A stretch of 64,000 bases of DNA from Candidatus Enterococcus testudinis (GCF_002140915.1 NZ_NGKU01000001.1:471264-535263); one strand, 5' to 3'; positions 38,466 through 51,649 are shown, numbered from the stretch's first letter. Program-made: numbers and translations. Notes: generated from the sequence alone by a model not told the origin.

Positions 38466-39983
38466 ATGAAAGTGAATGCAATAATCGAAGCCATTGATAC
38501 GTGGGCTGCTAATGCGCCTGACAGAGAAGTCTACCGAGAATCAGAGCGGGTGTATACGTATCATCAATTGGTGCATCGTGCCAACCAGTTGGCTCATTAT
38601 TTTGAGGAAAACCTGACAACCAACAGCCCCATCGTTGTCTTTGGTGAATTGGAATTTGATATGTTGGTGGCTTTTTTGGCGGCATCTAAATCCGGCAGGG
38701 CATATATTCCAATCGAAACCACCACACCGCAAGAACGAATTGAGTTGATTCTGTCTGTTGCGCAACCTGAAATGATGGTGACGATCGGTGACTGGCAAGG
38801 TCCAACAGTCGATGTGAAGCAAGTCGACTTAGAGCAATTGCACGCCATCTATCAGGGACCATCCCAACGTTGGCAAAATGTCCCGCGATCAGAGGATGAC
38901 ACGTATTATATTATCTTTACCTCAGGAACGACTGGGGTACCCAAAGGGGTGCAGATCAGCCATAGCAATCTGTTGAGTTTTGTGAATTGGACGCTGTCAG
39001 ATTTTGATTTGCAAACGGGTATGGCCTACTTGGCTCAAGCCCCTTATTCTTTTGATCTTTCGGTAATGGATCTGTATCCTGCGCTGACTTCAGGTGGCTG
39101 TTTGGTTCCACTAACGAAAGCAGTCGTCAATAATTTCAAGCAGTTGTTTCAAGTGTTACCAACATTGCCCATCAATGTGTGGGTCTCTACGCCATCATTT
39201 GTGAATATCTGTTTAATGGAACCGAACTTCGATCAATCTCATTTGCCGGGAATGACCCATTTCTTATTTTGCGGGGAAGAACTACCTAAAAAAACAGCAC
39301 ACGCATTATTGACGCGATTCCCGCAAGCCAAAATATTTAATACCTATGGCCCGACTGAAGCAACCGTAGCTATTTCTCAGGTCGAAATCACCGAGCAGAT
39401 CTTAGCGGACTATTCGCGTGTACCAATCGGTTATATCAAAGAAGATACTGTCGTGTCGATCATGGAGGATGGGCAGCTGTTACACGCAGGGCAGCTGGGA
39501 GAAATCGTGATCAGCGGACCGAGTGTATCCAAAGGGTACCTAAACAATCCCGAGAAGACAGCTGCAGCATTCGTTACGATCGATGGGCAACCGGCCTATC
39601 GCACAGGCGATCGTGGTCAGCTGACGGAAGAGGGCCTGTTGCTTTACGAAGGACGCTTAGATTTTCAAATCAAGTTCCATGGCTATCGGATGGAATTAGA
39701 AGAGATTGATCACCATTTGTGTGAAAGCCCCTGGGTCAAAGAAGCAGTTGTCGTACCAAAGTATCGAGAAAACAAAGTCGAGCAATTGATTGCCTATGTT
39801 GTACCGGCAGACCACACCTTCGAGAAAGAATACCAATTGACCAAAGCCGTCAAAGCATCGATTGGTCAAACATTGATGGCTTACATGATTCCGCAAAAAA
39901 TGGTTTATGTCCCACGATTGCCGCAAACAGCTAATGGCAAAATCGATCGCAAAACGTTGATTCATGAGGTGAACCCATCATGA
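38466..39983 (+). CDS. dltA: D-alanine--D-alanyl carrier protein ligase DltA
   Basis: Activates D-alanine with ATP and loads it on DltC. 505 residues of an ANL adenylate-forming enzyme: P-loop FTSGTTGVPKGV near 152, FNTYGPTEATVA near 293, YRTGDRG near 378, and the catalytic Lys near the end in TANGKIDRK. AGGAGGAAGC precedes the ATG. Confidence 0.97.
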   Translation: MKVNAIIEAIDTWAANAPDREVYRESERVYTYHQLVHRANQLAHYFEENLTTNSPIVVFGELEFDMLVAFLAASKSGRAYIPIETTTPQERIELILSVAQPEMMVTIGDWQGPTVDVKQVDLEQLHAIYQGPSQRWQNVPRSEDDTYYIIFTSGTTGVPKGVQISHSNLLSFVNWTLSDFDLQTGMAYLAQAPYSFDLSVMDLYPALTSGGCLVPLTKAVVNNFKQLFQVLPTLPINVWVSTPSFVNICLMEPNFDQSHLPGMTHFLFCGEELPKKTAHALLTRFPQAKIFNTYGPTEATVAISQVEITEQILADYSRVPIGYIKEDTVVSIMEDGQLLHAGQLGEIVISGPSVSKGYLNNPEKTAAAFVTIDGQPAYRTGDRGQLTEEGLLLYEGRLDFQIKFHGYRMELEEIDHHLCESPWVKEAVVVPKYRENKVEQLIAYVVPADHTFEKEYQLTKAVKASIGQTLMAYMIPQKMVYVPRLPQTANGKIDRKTLIHEVNPS

Positions 39984-41182
39984 TGATTCCCCATATGATT
40001 CCATATGCAAATCCGGGGTATTTTTTATGGTTGTTAGTGGCAATGATCCCTATGGTTGTCCTCTTGCTTGTTAAAGGCGTACGATGGCAATGGTATCAAA
40101 TCCTTGTGACCTGTGCTGTATTGTATGTGAGTTTTGGCGGTGCATTATGGCAACAAGGCGTGGCTTTGATTGGCTATGTCCTCTTTCAAACGCTTTTGGT
40201 CTATGGGTACCACAAATTAAGACAACAAAAAAACAGCAGTGGTCTTTTCTATGCAGCTGTTTGTCTAGCCATCCTGCCCCTTACGTTCGTGAAAGTCACA
40301 CCGTTCATGACCGGGCATGGGTCGATCATGAATTTTTTAGGGATTTCCTATCTGACATTCAAGTCCGTTCAGCTGATCATGGAGATGCGTGACGGGATGG
40401 TCAAAACCTATCATCCTTGGCGGTATATCCAATTTTTACTATTCTTTCCTACGATTTCGTCAGGACCGATTGACCGGTATCGTCGATTTGAAAAAGACTT
40501 GCTGCATCCGCCATCTAAAGAAGACTATCTGGTTTATTTAGAAAAAGGTGTCAGCAAACTGATGCTCGGTTTATTGTATAAATTCATTTTGGGATACTTT
40601 TTCGGACAAGTATTGCTGCCGGTCGTTACCCGCGAGGCCCTTGACCATGGCTTCTTATCCTGGGGCATGTTGGGGTATATGTATGTTTACAGTTTATACT
40701 TGTTCTTTGACTTTGCCGGGTACAGCCTATTTGCCATTTCCATAAGCAATTTTATGGGGTATGACACACCGGCTAACTTCAATAAACCGTTCCTATCTCC
40801 AAATATCAAAGAATTTTGGAATCGATGGCATATGAGTCTATCGTTTTGGTTTAGAGATTATGTATATATGCGATTGATGTTCACTTTGCTCAAAAAGAAA
40901 GTCTTCAAAAGCCGCATCCTCGCCTCAAATGTCGGCTATTTTGCCCTCTTCCTCTTGATGGGTGTCTGGCATGGGCTGACATGGTATTACTTATTATATG
41001 GCGCGTATCACGCAAGTTTGATTTGTATCAATGATGCGTGGCTGCGCTGGAAAAAGAAACGTTCCCAACCGCTTCCATCTAATCGATGGACCAAGGCCCT
41101 TGGGATAGGGATTACTTTTCATGCCGTTTGTTTCAGTTTCTTGATTTTCTCAGGGATCTTGGCACAACTAGGGTGTAAATAA
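39980..41182 (+). CDS. dltB: D-alanyl transfer protein DltB (MBOAT)
   Basis: Membrane O-acyltransferase passing D-alanine from DltC towards the outer face for teichoic acid. 400 residues with about 11 helices; the MBOAT signature is clear: FNKPFLSPNIKEFWNRWHMS and the active-site His in LMGVWHGLTWYY. Overlaps dltA by four bases (ATGA). Confidence 0.96.
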   Translation: MMIPHMIPYANPGYFLWLLVAMIPMVVLLLVKGVRWQWYQILVTCAVLYVSFGGALWQQGVALIGYVLFQTLLVYGYHKLRQQKNSSGLFYAAVCLAILPLTFVKVTPFMTGHGSIMNFLGISYLTFKSVQLIMEMRDGMVKTYHPWRYIQFLLFFPTISSGPIDRYRRFEKDLLHPPSKEDYLVYLEKGVSKLMLGLLYKFILGYFFGQVLLPVVTREALDHGFLSWGMLGYMYVYSLYLFFDFAGYSLFAISISNFMGYDTPANFNKPFLSPNIKEFWNRWHMSLSFWFRDYVYMRLMFTLLKKKVFKSRILASNVGYFALFLLMGVWHGLTWYYLLYGAYHASLICINDAWLRWKKKRSQPLPSNRWTKALGIGITFHAVCFSFLIFSGILAQLGCK

Positions 41183-41206
41183 TATAACTAAAAGGAGCAT
41201 ACAAAT

Positions 41207-41449
41207 ATGCATACAAATGAAGCAGTTGCCGCAATTTTAGCAGATATCACAGGTAGTGATGAAGTAAGAGAAAATACCGAGATCGACTTATTTGAGGAAG
41301 GGTTATTGGATTCTCTAGGCGCAGTGCAATTACTCGTAGAATTAGAAGGGCAGTTGGGGATTCAATTCCCTGTTTCAGAATTTGAGCGTACAGAATGGGC
41401 CACGCCAGCGAAAATCATGGCGAAAGTAGCTGCGTTAGAAACCATATGA
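41207..41449 (+). CDS. dltC: D-alanyl carrier protein DltC
   Basis: 80-residue acyl-carrier-like protein. The phosphopantetheine site is Ser36 in [20 protein letters not shown] precedes the ATG. Its stop overlaps the dltD start. Confidence 0.97.
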   Translation: MHTNEAVAAILADITGSDEVRENTEIDLFEEGLLDSLGAVQLLVELEGQLGIQFPVSEFERTEWATPAKIMAKVAALETI

Positions 41450-42705
41450 TCAAACAGCGATTAGGTATTATTTTCGGTCCCCTTATTTGTGCACTGGTGC
41501 TTTTGGCAGGACTGTTTCTTGGGCCCTGGAAGATCAACAGCCATAACCCTGCAACACTGGCTCATGCATCGACAGCCATGACCGATGCGGTTTTTCAAGG
41601 AGACACGATCAAAAATGAAGCCATAGCATCTGGGCAATATGTGCCTTTTTTCGGCTCATCAGAATTGAACCGAATCAGTTCCTTTCATCCCTCTGTCTTG
41701 GCACAAAAATACAACCGCGGCTACACGCCGTTTCTGCTGGGTGCAGCAGGGACCCAGTCCTTGACGCAATATAGCATCATTCGGTCAATGGCCAAAGAGT
41801 TGACTGGAAAAAAAGCGGTCTTCATTGTATCGCCGCAATGGTTCGTGCCCAAAGGCATCAAAGAGTCCTATTTTAACCACCATTACTCAGAACAACAGGT
41901 GTACGATTGGTTGATTGCGATGACGCATGTATCGGACACGGACGTATATTATGCCAATCGTTTGCTATCCTTTAGTAAAGTAGCAGAAGACAACTTGACC
42001 GCATCCGCCCTCAAAGAAGTGCGAGTCGGGCATTTGCCAACCGCTTGGCAAGTGACCCAGATGAAGCTGCAACTGCTGTTGTTGACAAGAGAAGACGATT
42101 TGTTCAGTGGGATTGGGTTGCAGCACAATTTGCAAGGCAAGATTGATCAAGCCGCTACTCTGTTGCCTGACAAGGATGATAGGGACCAATTGTATGCACT
42201 AGCCAATGAACAAGGACAACAAGAAACAAATAACAATACATTTGGTATCAAAAACAGCTTTTATAATGCGCACCTCAAAAATAAAATCGGCAAGATGGCA
42301 GGCTCACAAGCCGAGTGGGAGTATCGCTATGGACCAGAATATAGTGATTTTCAATTGGTTCTGAATGCTTTTGCTGAAAATAAGGTAGATGTCTTATTTA
42401 TCATCCCGCCAATCAATCAAAAATGGATGGACTACACCGGATTGCCTCAATCCGTCTTAAGTGGGTTTGCCCAAAAAATTCGCCACCAATTGGAGAGTCA
42501 AGGATTCACATCGATCGATGATTTGTCTGATCAAGGGAATGTTGATTATTTTATGGAAGATACGATCCATTTGGGGTGGCAAGGATGGCTCACTGCTGAT
42601 GCGCAAATCAAGACATTTCTTGAAGCGCCGCGTCAGGCACCCAGCTATAAAATCAATAATCAGTTCTTATCCAAAGAATGGCAAGAACAAGACCCGCTAG
42701 AATAA
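41446..42705 (+). CDS. dltD: D-alanyl transfer protein DltD
   Basis: 419 residues. One N-terminal membrane helix ([19 protein letters not shown]), then an SGNH-hydrolase-like outer domain with [11 protein letters not shown] (catalytic Ser) and the Asp/His pair in [10 protein letters not shown] near the C-terminus. The ATG at 41446 overlaps the dltC stop (ATGA); the longer frame is a shadow of dltC. Transfers D-alanine to lipoteichoic acid on the outer face. Confidence 0.96.
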   Translation: MIKQRLGIIFGPLICALVLLAGLFLGPWKINSHNPATLAHASTAMTDAVFQGDTIKNEAIASGQYVPFFGSSELNRISSFHPSVLAQKYNRGYTPFLLGAAGTQSLTQYSIIRSMAKELTGKKAVFIVSPQWFVPKGIKESYFNHHYSEQQVYDWLIAMTHVSDTDVYYANRLLSFSKVAEDNLTASALKEVRVGHLPTAWQVTQMKLQLLLLTREDDLFSGIGLQHNLQGKIDQAATLLPDKDDRDQLYALANEQGQQETNNNTFGIKNSFYNAHLKNKIGKMAGSQAEWEYRYGPEYSDFQLVLNAFAENKVDVLFIIPPINQKWMDYTGLPQSVLSGFAQKIRHQLESQGFTSIDDLSDQGNVDYFMEDTIHLGWQGWLTADAQIKTFLEAPRQAPSYKINNQFLSKEWQEQDPLE

Positions 42706-42742
42706 ACAGCCAGGTCTAGGGAACGGAGGCAGTTGCGTACCA

Positions 42743-44002
42743 ATGGCTAAGCACAGGAAACAACCATCACGCCTATCAAAATGCTTGATCGTACTTGATA
42801 TCACAGTGATCATCGGCGGCGTGGCGATGCTGGTATACTTATTTTTAGTGCCCAGCCTTGCGTCGAAAGTCAGCAACATGTCGGCAAGTACACCAAGCGA
42901 GGCACAACCCACGACTGAAAGCATCCGTCAAAGCACCAGCGAAGAAGCCAATGAAAGCACCACCGAAAGTACGGTCGAAAAAAGCAATCATTCGGCTGCA
43001 GAGGATCGTTATTTGACAAGCAACCAAACCACCGTCACCGATGAAGGGGAGGACTTAGATCAGGTATTACAAGACAGTGGCTTTATTGGAAGTGCGTTGA
43101 TCGTCAAAGCGGGGCAGATCATTCTTCATAAAGGCTATGGCTATGCAAACAAAGAAAAAGATGTGCGCAATCAACCAGACACCTTATTCAATATCGGTTC
43201 TATCCAAAAAGGCATGACCGGTGTATTGGTCATGCGCGCTGCGGCAGCAGGACAATTAGCCTTGTCTGACACATTGGCGAAGTATTATCCTGATATACCC
43301 AATGCCGACAATATTACGCTGCAACAGATGCTGCAAATGGCTTCAGGATTGAAATTGACTGAGAATCCTAGCGATCTTAGCACAGAAACGGATGTCCTGA
43401 CCTGGGATGTGGCCCATACCGCAATGGACCAAAGCCAAGGGGTTTTTCATTATAGCCCCATCAATTACAATCTTTTGGCAGGCATCTTGACCAAAGTCAC
43501 GGGTCAGAGCTATGCCTCCTTGTTTTCGGATTACTTTATCCAGCAGCAAGGATTCAGCCAAACACAACTCTTCACAACGTATCTGCAAGAAAAGCTACCC
43601 ACAGCCAATTATAAAACAGAGGGTGAAGCGGATCCTTATGCGCAGGAAAATACCCTGAGTTACGCAACGCTTGCTTCAGAGATTGGTACGGGCAATGTCT
43701 ATATGTCTGTGGGGGATCTATACCATTATTTCGATTGTTTGCTCCATGAAAAACTACTGAACAAGGAGCAGTTGACACAATTATGGACCCCCGTTTCTGG
43801 CAGTACGTATGCTGCAGGCTTCTATGACAAAGGAAATTATATCCGTGCCCATGGCGGCAAAGGGGGATTTGAGTCATATGGTTTGTTTAGTAAAGACAAT
43901 CAATCAAGTGTGATTTTACTATCCAACCGTGGCCGCAAATCTGACGCCCAACTTATGGACACCCTCTATCACATGGTGACAGGTGTCGAAACAGCCTTTT
44001 AA
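42743..44002 (+). CDS. membrane-anchored serine hydrolase, DltE/FmtA-like
   Basis: 419 residues. Type II membrane anchor (about 22-42), a Ser/Thr/Glu-rich wall-spanning linker (about 50-105), and a beta-lactamase/penicillin-binding-like domain with Ser153 and Lys156 in GSIQKGMTG, YSPINYN near 237 in the place of the usual Tyr-x-Asn, and HGGKGGFESYG near the end. It begins 37 bases after dltD with no terminator between, so it belongs to the dlt operon. In Lactiplantibacillus plantarum a gene of this fold in the dlt operon encodes DltE, an esterase that removes D-alanine from lipoteichoic acid, and FmtA of Staphylococcus does a similar job. That activity is inferred from position; a DD-carboxypeptidase or other esterase is possible. 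Confidence 0.78.
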   Translation: MAKHRKQPSRLSKCLIVLDITVIIGGVAMLVYLFLVPSLASKVSNMSASTPSEAQPTTESIRQSTSEEANESTTESTVEKSNHSAAEDRYLTSNQTTVTDEGEDLDQVLQDSGFIGSALIVKAGQIILHKGYGYANKEKDVRNQPDTLFNIGSIQKGMTGVLVMRAAAAGQLALSDTLAKYYPDIPNADNITLQQMLQMASGLKLTENPSDLSTETDVLTWDVAHTAMDQSQGVFHYSPINYNLLAGILTKVTGQSYASLFSDYFIQQQGFSQTQLFTTYLQEKLPTANYKTEGEADPYAQENTLSYATLASEIGTGNVYMSVGDLYHYFDCLLHEKLLNKEQLTQLWTPVSGSTYAAGFYDKGNYIRAHGGKGGFESYGLFSKDNQSSVILLSNRGRKSDAQLMDTLYHMVTGVETAF

Positions 44003-44011
44003 GAAATACGC

Positions 44012-44059
44012 AAAAAACATGCGTGATATAGAAAATTTTCTATATCACGCATGTTTTTT
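44012..44059 (+). terminator. intrinsic terminator of the dlt operon
   Basis: A perfect 24-bp inverted repeat (44012-44035 with 44036-44059) ending in a T run. Confidence 0.92.
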
Positions 44060-44095
44060 TATTTATTTGTGGATCTGTGGGATCAAATCCGAGGC

Positions 44096-44147
44096 TTTCA
44101 AATTTATGGGCAATAGTTTATAATAATTCTAATGTAAGGATTAGAAT
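44096..44147 (+). promoter_or_regulatory. suf promoter with Fur/PerR-like box
   Basis: TATAAT at 44120-44125 with TTTCAA 18 bases upstream. TTATAATAATTCTAA (44119-44133) matches the PerR box TTATAATTATTATAA at 13 of 15 positions and covers the -10; ATTCTAAT and ATTAGAAT (44126-44147) form a further perfect inverted repeat. Control by iron or peroxide is suggested. Confidence 0.45.
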
Positions 44148-44234
44148 AAATTGATCAAAGACGAGAATAGCGTTTGAAGTTCATTCTCAACTAGTCTAGA
44201 ATAGTGAGAAAGAAAAGATAATGGAGGGAATAGA

Positions 44235-45008
44235 ATGTCAGTTTTAGAAATCAAAAATCTACATGTTCAAATCGAAGACAAAAAGATTTTAAAAGGCGTT
44301 GACTTAGTACTGAAAACCGGAGAAATCCATGCCATCATGGGACCAAATGGAACAGGGAAATCTACTTTATCTGCTGCCATCATGGGAAACCCCAACTATG
44401 AAGTAACCGAAGGCGAAATTTTATTCGACGGTGAAAATGTGCTTGAGATGGAAGTAGATGAACGGGCACGTCTTGGCTTATTCTTAGCGATGCAATATCC
44501 AAGTGAAATTCCAGGTATCACCAATGCTGAATTCATGCGGGCAGCCATCAATGCCAAACGTGAGGAAGATGACAAAATATCTGTCATGGATTTCTTGAAA
44601 AAATTAGACCAAAAAATGGATCTCTTGAACATGCCGGAAGAAATGGCAGAACGCTATTTGAACGAAGGCTTCTCTGGCGGTGAAAAGAAACGGAATGAAA
44701 TTTTGCAATTGTTGATGTTAGAACCAACTTTTGCCATTTTGGATGAGATCGATTCGGGATTAGATATCGATGCCTTGAAAGTTGTGGCGAAAGGGGTCAA
44801 TGAAATGCGCGGCGAAGGTTTTGGTGCGTTGATCATTACCCATTACCAACGTTTGTTGAATTATATCACCCCTGATGTGGTGCATATCATGATGGAAGGC
44901 CGTGTTGTGATGACAGGTTCTGCTGATTTAGCGAAACGTTTAGAAGCAGAAGGCTATGCAGGAATCAGTAAAGAACTAGGGATCGACTACAAAGAAGAAG
45001 AAGCGTAA
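44235..45008 (+). CDS. sufC: Fe-S cluster assembly ATPase SufC
   Basis: 257 residues, ABC-type ATPase of the SufBCD scaffold complex. Walker A GPNGTGKST near 38, signature GFSGGEKKRNEILQ near 147-160, Walker B FAILDEIDSGLD, all in the SufC form. ATGGAGGG precedes the ATG. First gene of sufCDSUB, the usual Firmicute order. Confidence 0.97.
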   Translation: MSVLEIKNLHVQIEDKKILKGVDLVLKTGEIHAIMGPNGTGKSTLSAAIMGNPNYEVTEGEILFDGENVLEMEVDERARLGLFLAMQYPSEIPGITNAEFMRAAINAKREEDDKISVMDFLKKLDQKMDLLNMPEEMAERYLNEGFSGGEKKRNEILQLLMLEPTFAILDEIDSGLDIDALKVVAKGVNEMRGEGFGALIITHYQRLLNYITPDVVHIMMEGRVVMTGSADLAKRLEAEGYAGISKELGIDYKEEEA

Positions 45009-45021
45009 GGGGGCAAGGTAA

Positions 45022-48036
<3,015 letters not shown>

Positions 48037-48076
48037 ACAAATAATCACCTAGTCACAAATCAAAGGAGTGAGAATC

Positions 48077-49468
48077 ATGGGTGTACCTGAATTAGAAGAA
48101 TATAAATTTGGCTTCCACGATGACGTACAACCAGTATTTAGTACTGGGAAAGGCTTGACTGAAGACATCGTTCGTGAAATCTCACGGGTCAAAGAAGAAC
48201 CTGAATGGATGCTGGATTTCCGTTTGAAATCATTAGAAGCATTCAACAAGATGCCCATGCAAAACTGGGGACCAGATCTATCTGACATCGACTTCGATGC
48301 CATCAAATACTACCAAAAATCAAGTGATCGTCCCGCCCGGGATTGGGATGACGTACCAGATAAAATCAAAGAAACCTTCGAACGGATCGGGATTCCTGAA
48401 GCTGAGCGTGCTTATCTAGCCGGTGCTTCTGCGCAATACGAATCAGAGGTGGTTTATCACAACATGAAAGAAGAGTTTGAGAAATTGGGTATCATCTTTA
48501 CCGATACGGATTCCGCATTGAAAGAATATCCTGAAATCTTCAAACAATACTTTTCTAAACTTGTGCCGCCAACCGATAATAAATTGGCAGCGTTGAACTC
48601 AGCCGTATGGTCTGGCGGTACCTTTATCTATGTACCAAAAGGTGTACGGGTCGATGTGCCATTGCAAACCTATTTCCGGATCAATGCCGAAAACACAGGT
48701 CAATTCGAGCGGACCTTGATCGTTGTAGACGAAGGCGCCAGCGTCCATTATGTGGAAGGCTGTACCGCTCCAACGTATTCAACCAATAGTCTACATGCGG
48801 CCATCGTAGAAATCTTTACCTTGAAAGATGCCTACTGCCGCTACACCACGATCCAAAACTGGTCAGACAATGTCTACAACCTTGTCACCAAACGCGCGAA
48901 AGCATTAGAAGGCGCAACCGTAGAATGGATCGATGGCAACCTAGGTGCCAAAACCACTATGAAATACCCAAGTGTCTACTTAGACGGCAAAGGTGCCCGC
49001 GGCACGATGTTGTCAATCGCCTTTGCAGGCGCCAACCAAGTCCAAGATACCGGTGCCAAAATGATCCACAACGCACCCAATACATCTAGCTCGATCGTCT
49101 CAAAATCAATTTCAAAAGACGGCGGCGCAGTGAACTATCGCGGACAAGTCACCTTCGGCAAGAAGAGCGCAGGCTCCATCTCGCATATCGAATGTGACAC
49201 CATCATCATGGATGACCTATCGAAATCCGATACGATTCCATTTAATGAAATCCACAACAGCCAAGTGTCCTTAGAACACGAAGCCAAAGTCTCCAAAATC
49301 TCAGAAGAACAACTCTACTATCTGATGAGCCGCGGCTTAACAGAAGGAGAAGCAACCGAAATGATCGTCATGGGCTTCGTCGAACCATTTACGAAAGAAC
49401 TGCCGATGGAATATGCGGTTGAGTTGAATCGGTTGATTAGTTATGAGATGGAAGGCAGTGTAGGTTAA
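48077..49468 (+). CDS. sufB: Fe-S cluster assembly protein SufB
   Basis: 463 residues. Start at 48077 is chosen since AAAGGAGTG is just upstream and the GTG at 48068 is part of that site. SufB features: [20 protein letters not shown] near 80-100, [20 protein letters not shown] near 175, [12 protein letters not shown] near 230 and the conserved [20 protein letters not shown] near 400. Last gene of suf; the mobile element is inserted 81 bases after its stop, leaving gene and terminator intact. Confidence 0.97.
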   Translation: MGVPELEEYKFGFHDDVQPVFSTGKGLTEDIVREISRVKEEPEWMLDFRLKSLEAFNKMPMQNWGPDLSDIDFDAIKYYQKSSDRPARDWDDVPDKIKETFERIGIPEAERAYLAGASAQYESEVVYHNMKEEFEKLGIIFTDTDSALKEYPEIFKQYFSKLVPPTDNKLAALNSAVWSGGTFIYVPKGVRVDVPLQTYFRINAENTGQFERTLIVVDEGASVHYVEGCTAPTYSTNSLHAAIVEIFTLKDAYCRYTTIQNWSDNVYNLVTKRAKALEGATVEWIDGNLGAKTTMKYPSVYLDGKGARGTMLSIAFAGANQVQDTGAKMIHNAPNTSSSIVSKSISKDGGAVNYRGQVTFGKKSAGSISHIECDTIIMDDLSKSDTIPFNEIHNSQVSLEHEAKVSKISEEQLYYLMSRGLTEGEATEMIVMGFVEPFTKELPMEYAVELNRLISYEMEGSVG

Positions 49469-49480
49469 AACCTAACTATA

Positions 49481-49518
49481 GGCTAAGAACGTTGATATTA
49501 TAGCGTTCTTGGCTTTTT
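49481..49518 (+). terminator. terminator of suf operon
   Basis: GGCTAAGAACG and CGTTCTTGGC pair (one G-U), followed by TTTTTAT. It lies between sufB and attL. Confidence 0.75.
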
Positions 49519-49548
49519 ATTTGCCTTCAATCTCATAAATACTATCCG

Positions 49549-49565
49549 AAAAACTATCTATTTGT
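49549..49565. repeat. attL core, 17-bp direct repeat
   Basis: AAAAACTATCTATTTGT, identical to 63579-63595. It touches the integrase stop codon. Flanking AACTAT and ATAGTT (49577-49582) form an inverted pair of possible integrase core sites. Confidence 0.85.
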
Positions 49566-50716
49566 CAGAAACCTAAATAGTTTGCTAACTTCTGACTGGT
49601 GTTTTCTGCTTGTTGTGGTGAAACATGAGCGTAAATATTCATTGTGGCTTTTACATCCTTATGACCTAAGCGCTTCTGAACCTCATTAATCGTTGCGCCA
49701 GATTCAAACATAAGCGAACAAGCAGTATGGCGGAAACCATGAGGACTTATTCTTTTTAGAGTTAAGCCTTCTTTTTCTGCTTTGTCATAAATCCAATCAA
49801 GCCAATCGTTTACCACTTGCGGATAATATAAATCATTACTCATATTACTAAACATGAGCTGCTTTGCCTTTGAAGTATTAAACCCAAGTTTAAAATAATC
49901 TTCTTTTTGAATACTGAACCATTTTTGTAAAATTCGTATCGTTTCATCATCTAAGCTGATGGTGCGGTATGAATTTTTTGTTTTGGGGGTCTGTAAAACA
50001 ACTTGATCGTATTCATCAATGGCTATTGTTTTACCGATTGTTAGTGTTTTGTTGAATATGTTCAAGTCTTTAATATACAGCCCTAACGCTTCTGATTTAC
50101 GCATGCCAGTAATAGCAAGCAAACGGAAGAACGCATAGTATTTATAGTTATCAAGTGTTTTAACGAATGTCATAAACTCGTGTAATTCATCTTTACTATA
50201 AAAGTTAGGTTTCTTTTCCTCTTCTTTTTTGCGTGGAAGAATCGTCTTTTTCATGGGGTTACTTTCCATTAATTCCATGGATACGCCATAATTCATGACC
50301 TGAGCAGTAGCACGTCTTATATAGTGATATTGCTTGTATTTGTCGTGCCATTCGTTCACACATTTTTGACAAAAAGAAACGGTTATTTGGTCTAGTGTTA
50401 ACTTGCCGAATTTTGGCAATACATGACCTTCAATAAACCGTCTATTGGTGGCGACTGTAGAAGATTTAACGCTTTTTCGGTGTTGTTCCAACCAATCGTC
50501 ATACAGCTCTTGGAATGTGATTGTACGTTTCTTTTTAGAACCTTTTAGAATGCTTGCTTTCAATTTATCAAACTCAAGACTTGCTTCTGCTTTGGTGTCA
50601 AAACCCTTACGAGTGGTGACAATCTTTTTTTCTGTAATAGGATCAGTAGCAACATATCCACTGAATAACCATTTTCTTTTATTGTTTTTATCTTTGTATT
50701 GTTCAAATTTTGCCAA
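49565..50716 (-). CDS. int: tyrosine recombinase integrase
   Basis: 383 residues. N-terminal arm-type DNA-binding domain (KWLFSGYVATDPITEKKIVT), SAM-like core-binding domain (about 65-160), and a C-terminal catalytic domain with Arg in TGMRKSEALGL, His-x-x-Arg in HGFRHTACSLM, LGHKDVKATMNIYAH and the Tyr nucleophile in IYAHV. The ATG has AGGAGGG upstream. Its stop codon overlaps the last base of attL, the usual place of an island integrase. It should join attP with the site after sufB. Confidence 0.95.
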   Translation of the reverse strand: MAKFEQYKDKNNKRKWLFSGYVATDPITEKKIVTTRKGFDTKAEASLEFDKLKASILKGSKKKRTITFQELYDDWLEQHRKSVKSSTVATNRRFIEGHVLPKFGKLTLDQITVSFCQKCVNEWHDKYKQYHYIRRATAQVMNYGVSMELMESNPMKKTILPRKKEEEKKPNFYSKDELHEFMTFVKTLDNYKYYAFFRLLAITGMRKSEALGLYIKDLNIFNKTLTIGKTIAIDEYDQVVLQTPKTKNSYRTISLDDETIRILQKWFSIQKEDYFKLGFNTSKAKQLMFSNMSNDLYYPQVVNDWLDWIYDKAEKEGLTLKRISPHGFRHTACSLMFESGATINEVQKRLGHKDVKATMNIYAHVSPQQAENTSQKLANYLGF

Positions 50717-50736
50717 TATTATTCCCTCCTGGTACT

Positions 50737-50747
50737 GCTGGGGGCAA
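50737..50747. repeat. GCTGGGGGCAA motif, copy 1
   Basis: This 11-mer occurs three times in the element: here in the leader of int, at 52025-52035 and (reverse) at 63554-63564 beside attR. Candidate binding site for integrase or its accessory factor. Confidence 0.4.
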
Positions 50748-50757
50748 GTGGTGGAGG

Positions 50758-51591
50758 TTAGTTTTCTATTTTTGGTATTTGCATGTCGCCTGGTATCTCT
50801 TTGAATTCTAATGAAGAAGAATATTTATCGTTTCCTTGAATTTTAGATTCTTTTTTAAAAGTATCAAAATTCAATAATATACCGAATCCTTTGTTTTTCT
50901 TTTCAACTTTAGCAATTAAAGGAATCCTAGTTTTTCTTCCCATGAGCCCAATATCGAAAAGTAAAAAATCTGAGAATGCAATTTCAGATTCCTTTTTCAA
51001 TAGTCTGTATATTGAGAACCAAGAATTGAATATATTTTGCGCTAAAGTGATTGCAGCTTCTGTATTCAGATTACCTAGGAAAGTATTTATGTCGCTAATT
51101 TCAACTTTTTTCCCATTCTCATCAGCTCTATAAAATGCAATCAATAAAGTTGTTATTCTTTTCTCCTGTTTAAAAAGCAGGGGAGAAGATTGTCCTAAAT
51201 TATCAATTGGGTACACAACGAAGCTAAACTTATCCCCTATTTTTTCATTTTCCATCAAAACTGCATCGTAGGGCAAAGTTTGAGAAGGCTTCACCTCGAC
51301 AAAACCATCATCTCTAGATTCGAGCTCCCCATTTTCTGCTTTGACTAAGTTTTCCTTTGAAGTGATAGTTTTAAATATAAACAAATTTTTATTAATTTTG
51401 TCGCCTATTAACTCTTCTAAAGGTACTTTGAAATATTCCATCAGTTTCTCAAGAGTTTCAAACTGTACACCTCTAGATTCATTATTATACATAGCGGTAA
51501 GAGCTGGTCTGGAAATTTTCGTTTCTGAAGAAACTTTATTAATACTTAATTTTCTTTTATCCATTATTTTATCTAGTTTGAAATAGAGCAT
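50758..51591 (-). CDS. CI-like repressor with XRE helix-turn-helix
   Basis: 277 residues. Residues about 5-62 form an XRE/Cro-CI helix-turn-helix (LSINKVSSETKISRPALTAM, then FETLEKLMEYFKVPLEELIG). The larger C-terminal part is not a recognised peptidase domain: no Ala-Gly cleavage site or Ser-Lys pair of LexA-type repressors is evident, so release may depend on a protein inducer, as for Stl of staphylococcal islands. GGGGA precedes the ATG. Divergent from the rightward genes across a promoter/operator region. Confidence 0.8.
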   Translation of the reverse strand: MLYFKLDKIMDKRKLSINKVSSETKISRPALTAMYNNESRGVQFETLEKLMEYFKVPLEELIGDKINKNLFIFKTITSKENLVKAENGELESRDDGFVEVKPSQTLPYDAVLMENEKIGDKFSFVVYPIDNLGQSSPLLFKQEKRITTLLIAFYRADENGKKVEISDINTFLGNLNTEAAITLAQNIFNSWFSIYRLLKKESEIAFSDFLLFDIGLMGRKTRIPLIAKVEKKNKGFGILLNFDTFKKESKIQGNDKYSSSLEFKEIPGDMQIPKIEN

Positions 51592-51649
51592 TATTTTCCC
51601 CTTTCTGAATGTCTACATTGCAGTTTTTTTCTAAAAATAGAATATATAG

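Noticed and set aside
42461..42700. 79-codon ORF inside dltD
   Set aside because: Shifted frame of dltD with composition typical of a shadow.
49565..50716. Integration into a tRNA gene
   Set aside because: No tRNA-like sequence lies at either att site; the core is in an AT-rich intergenic stretch after sufB.
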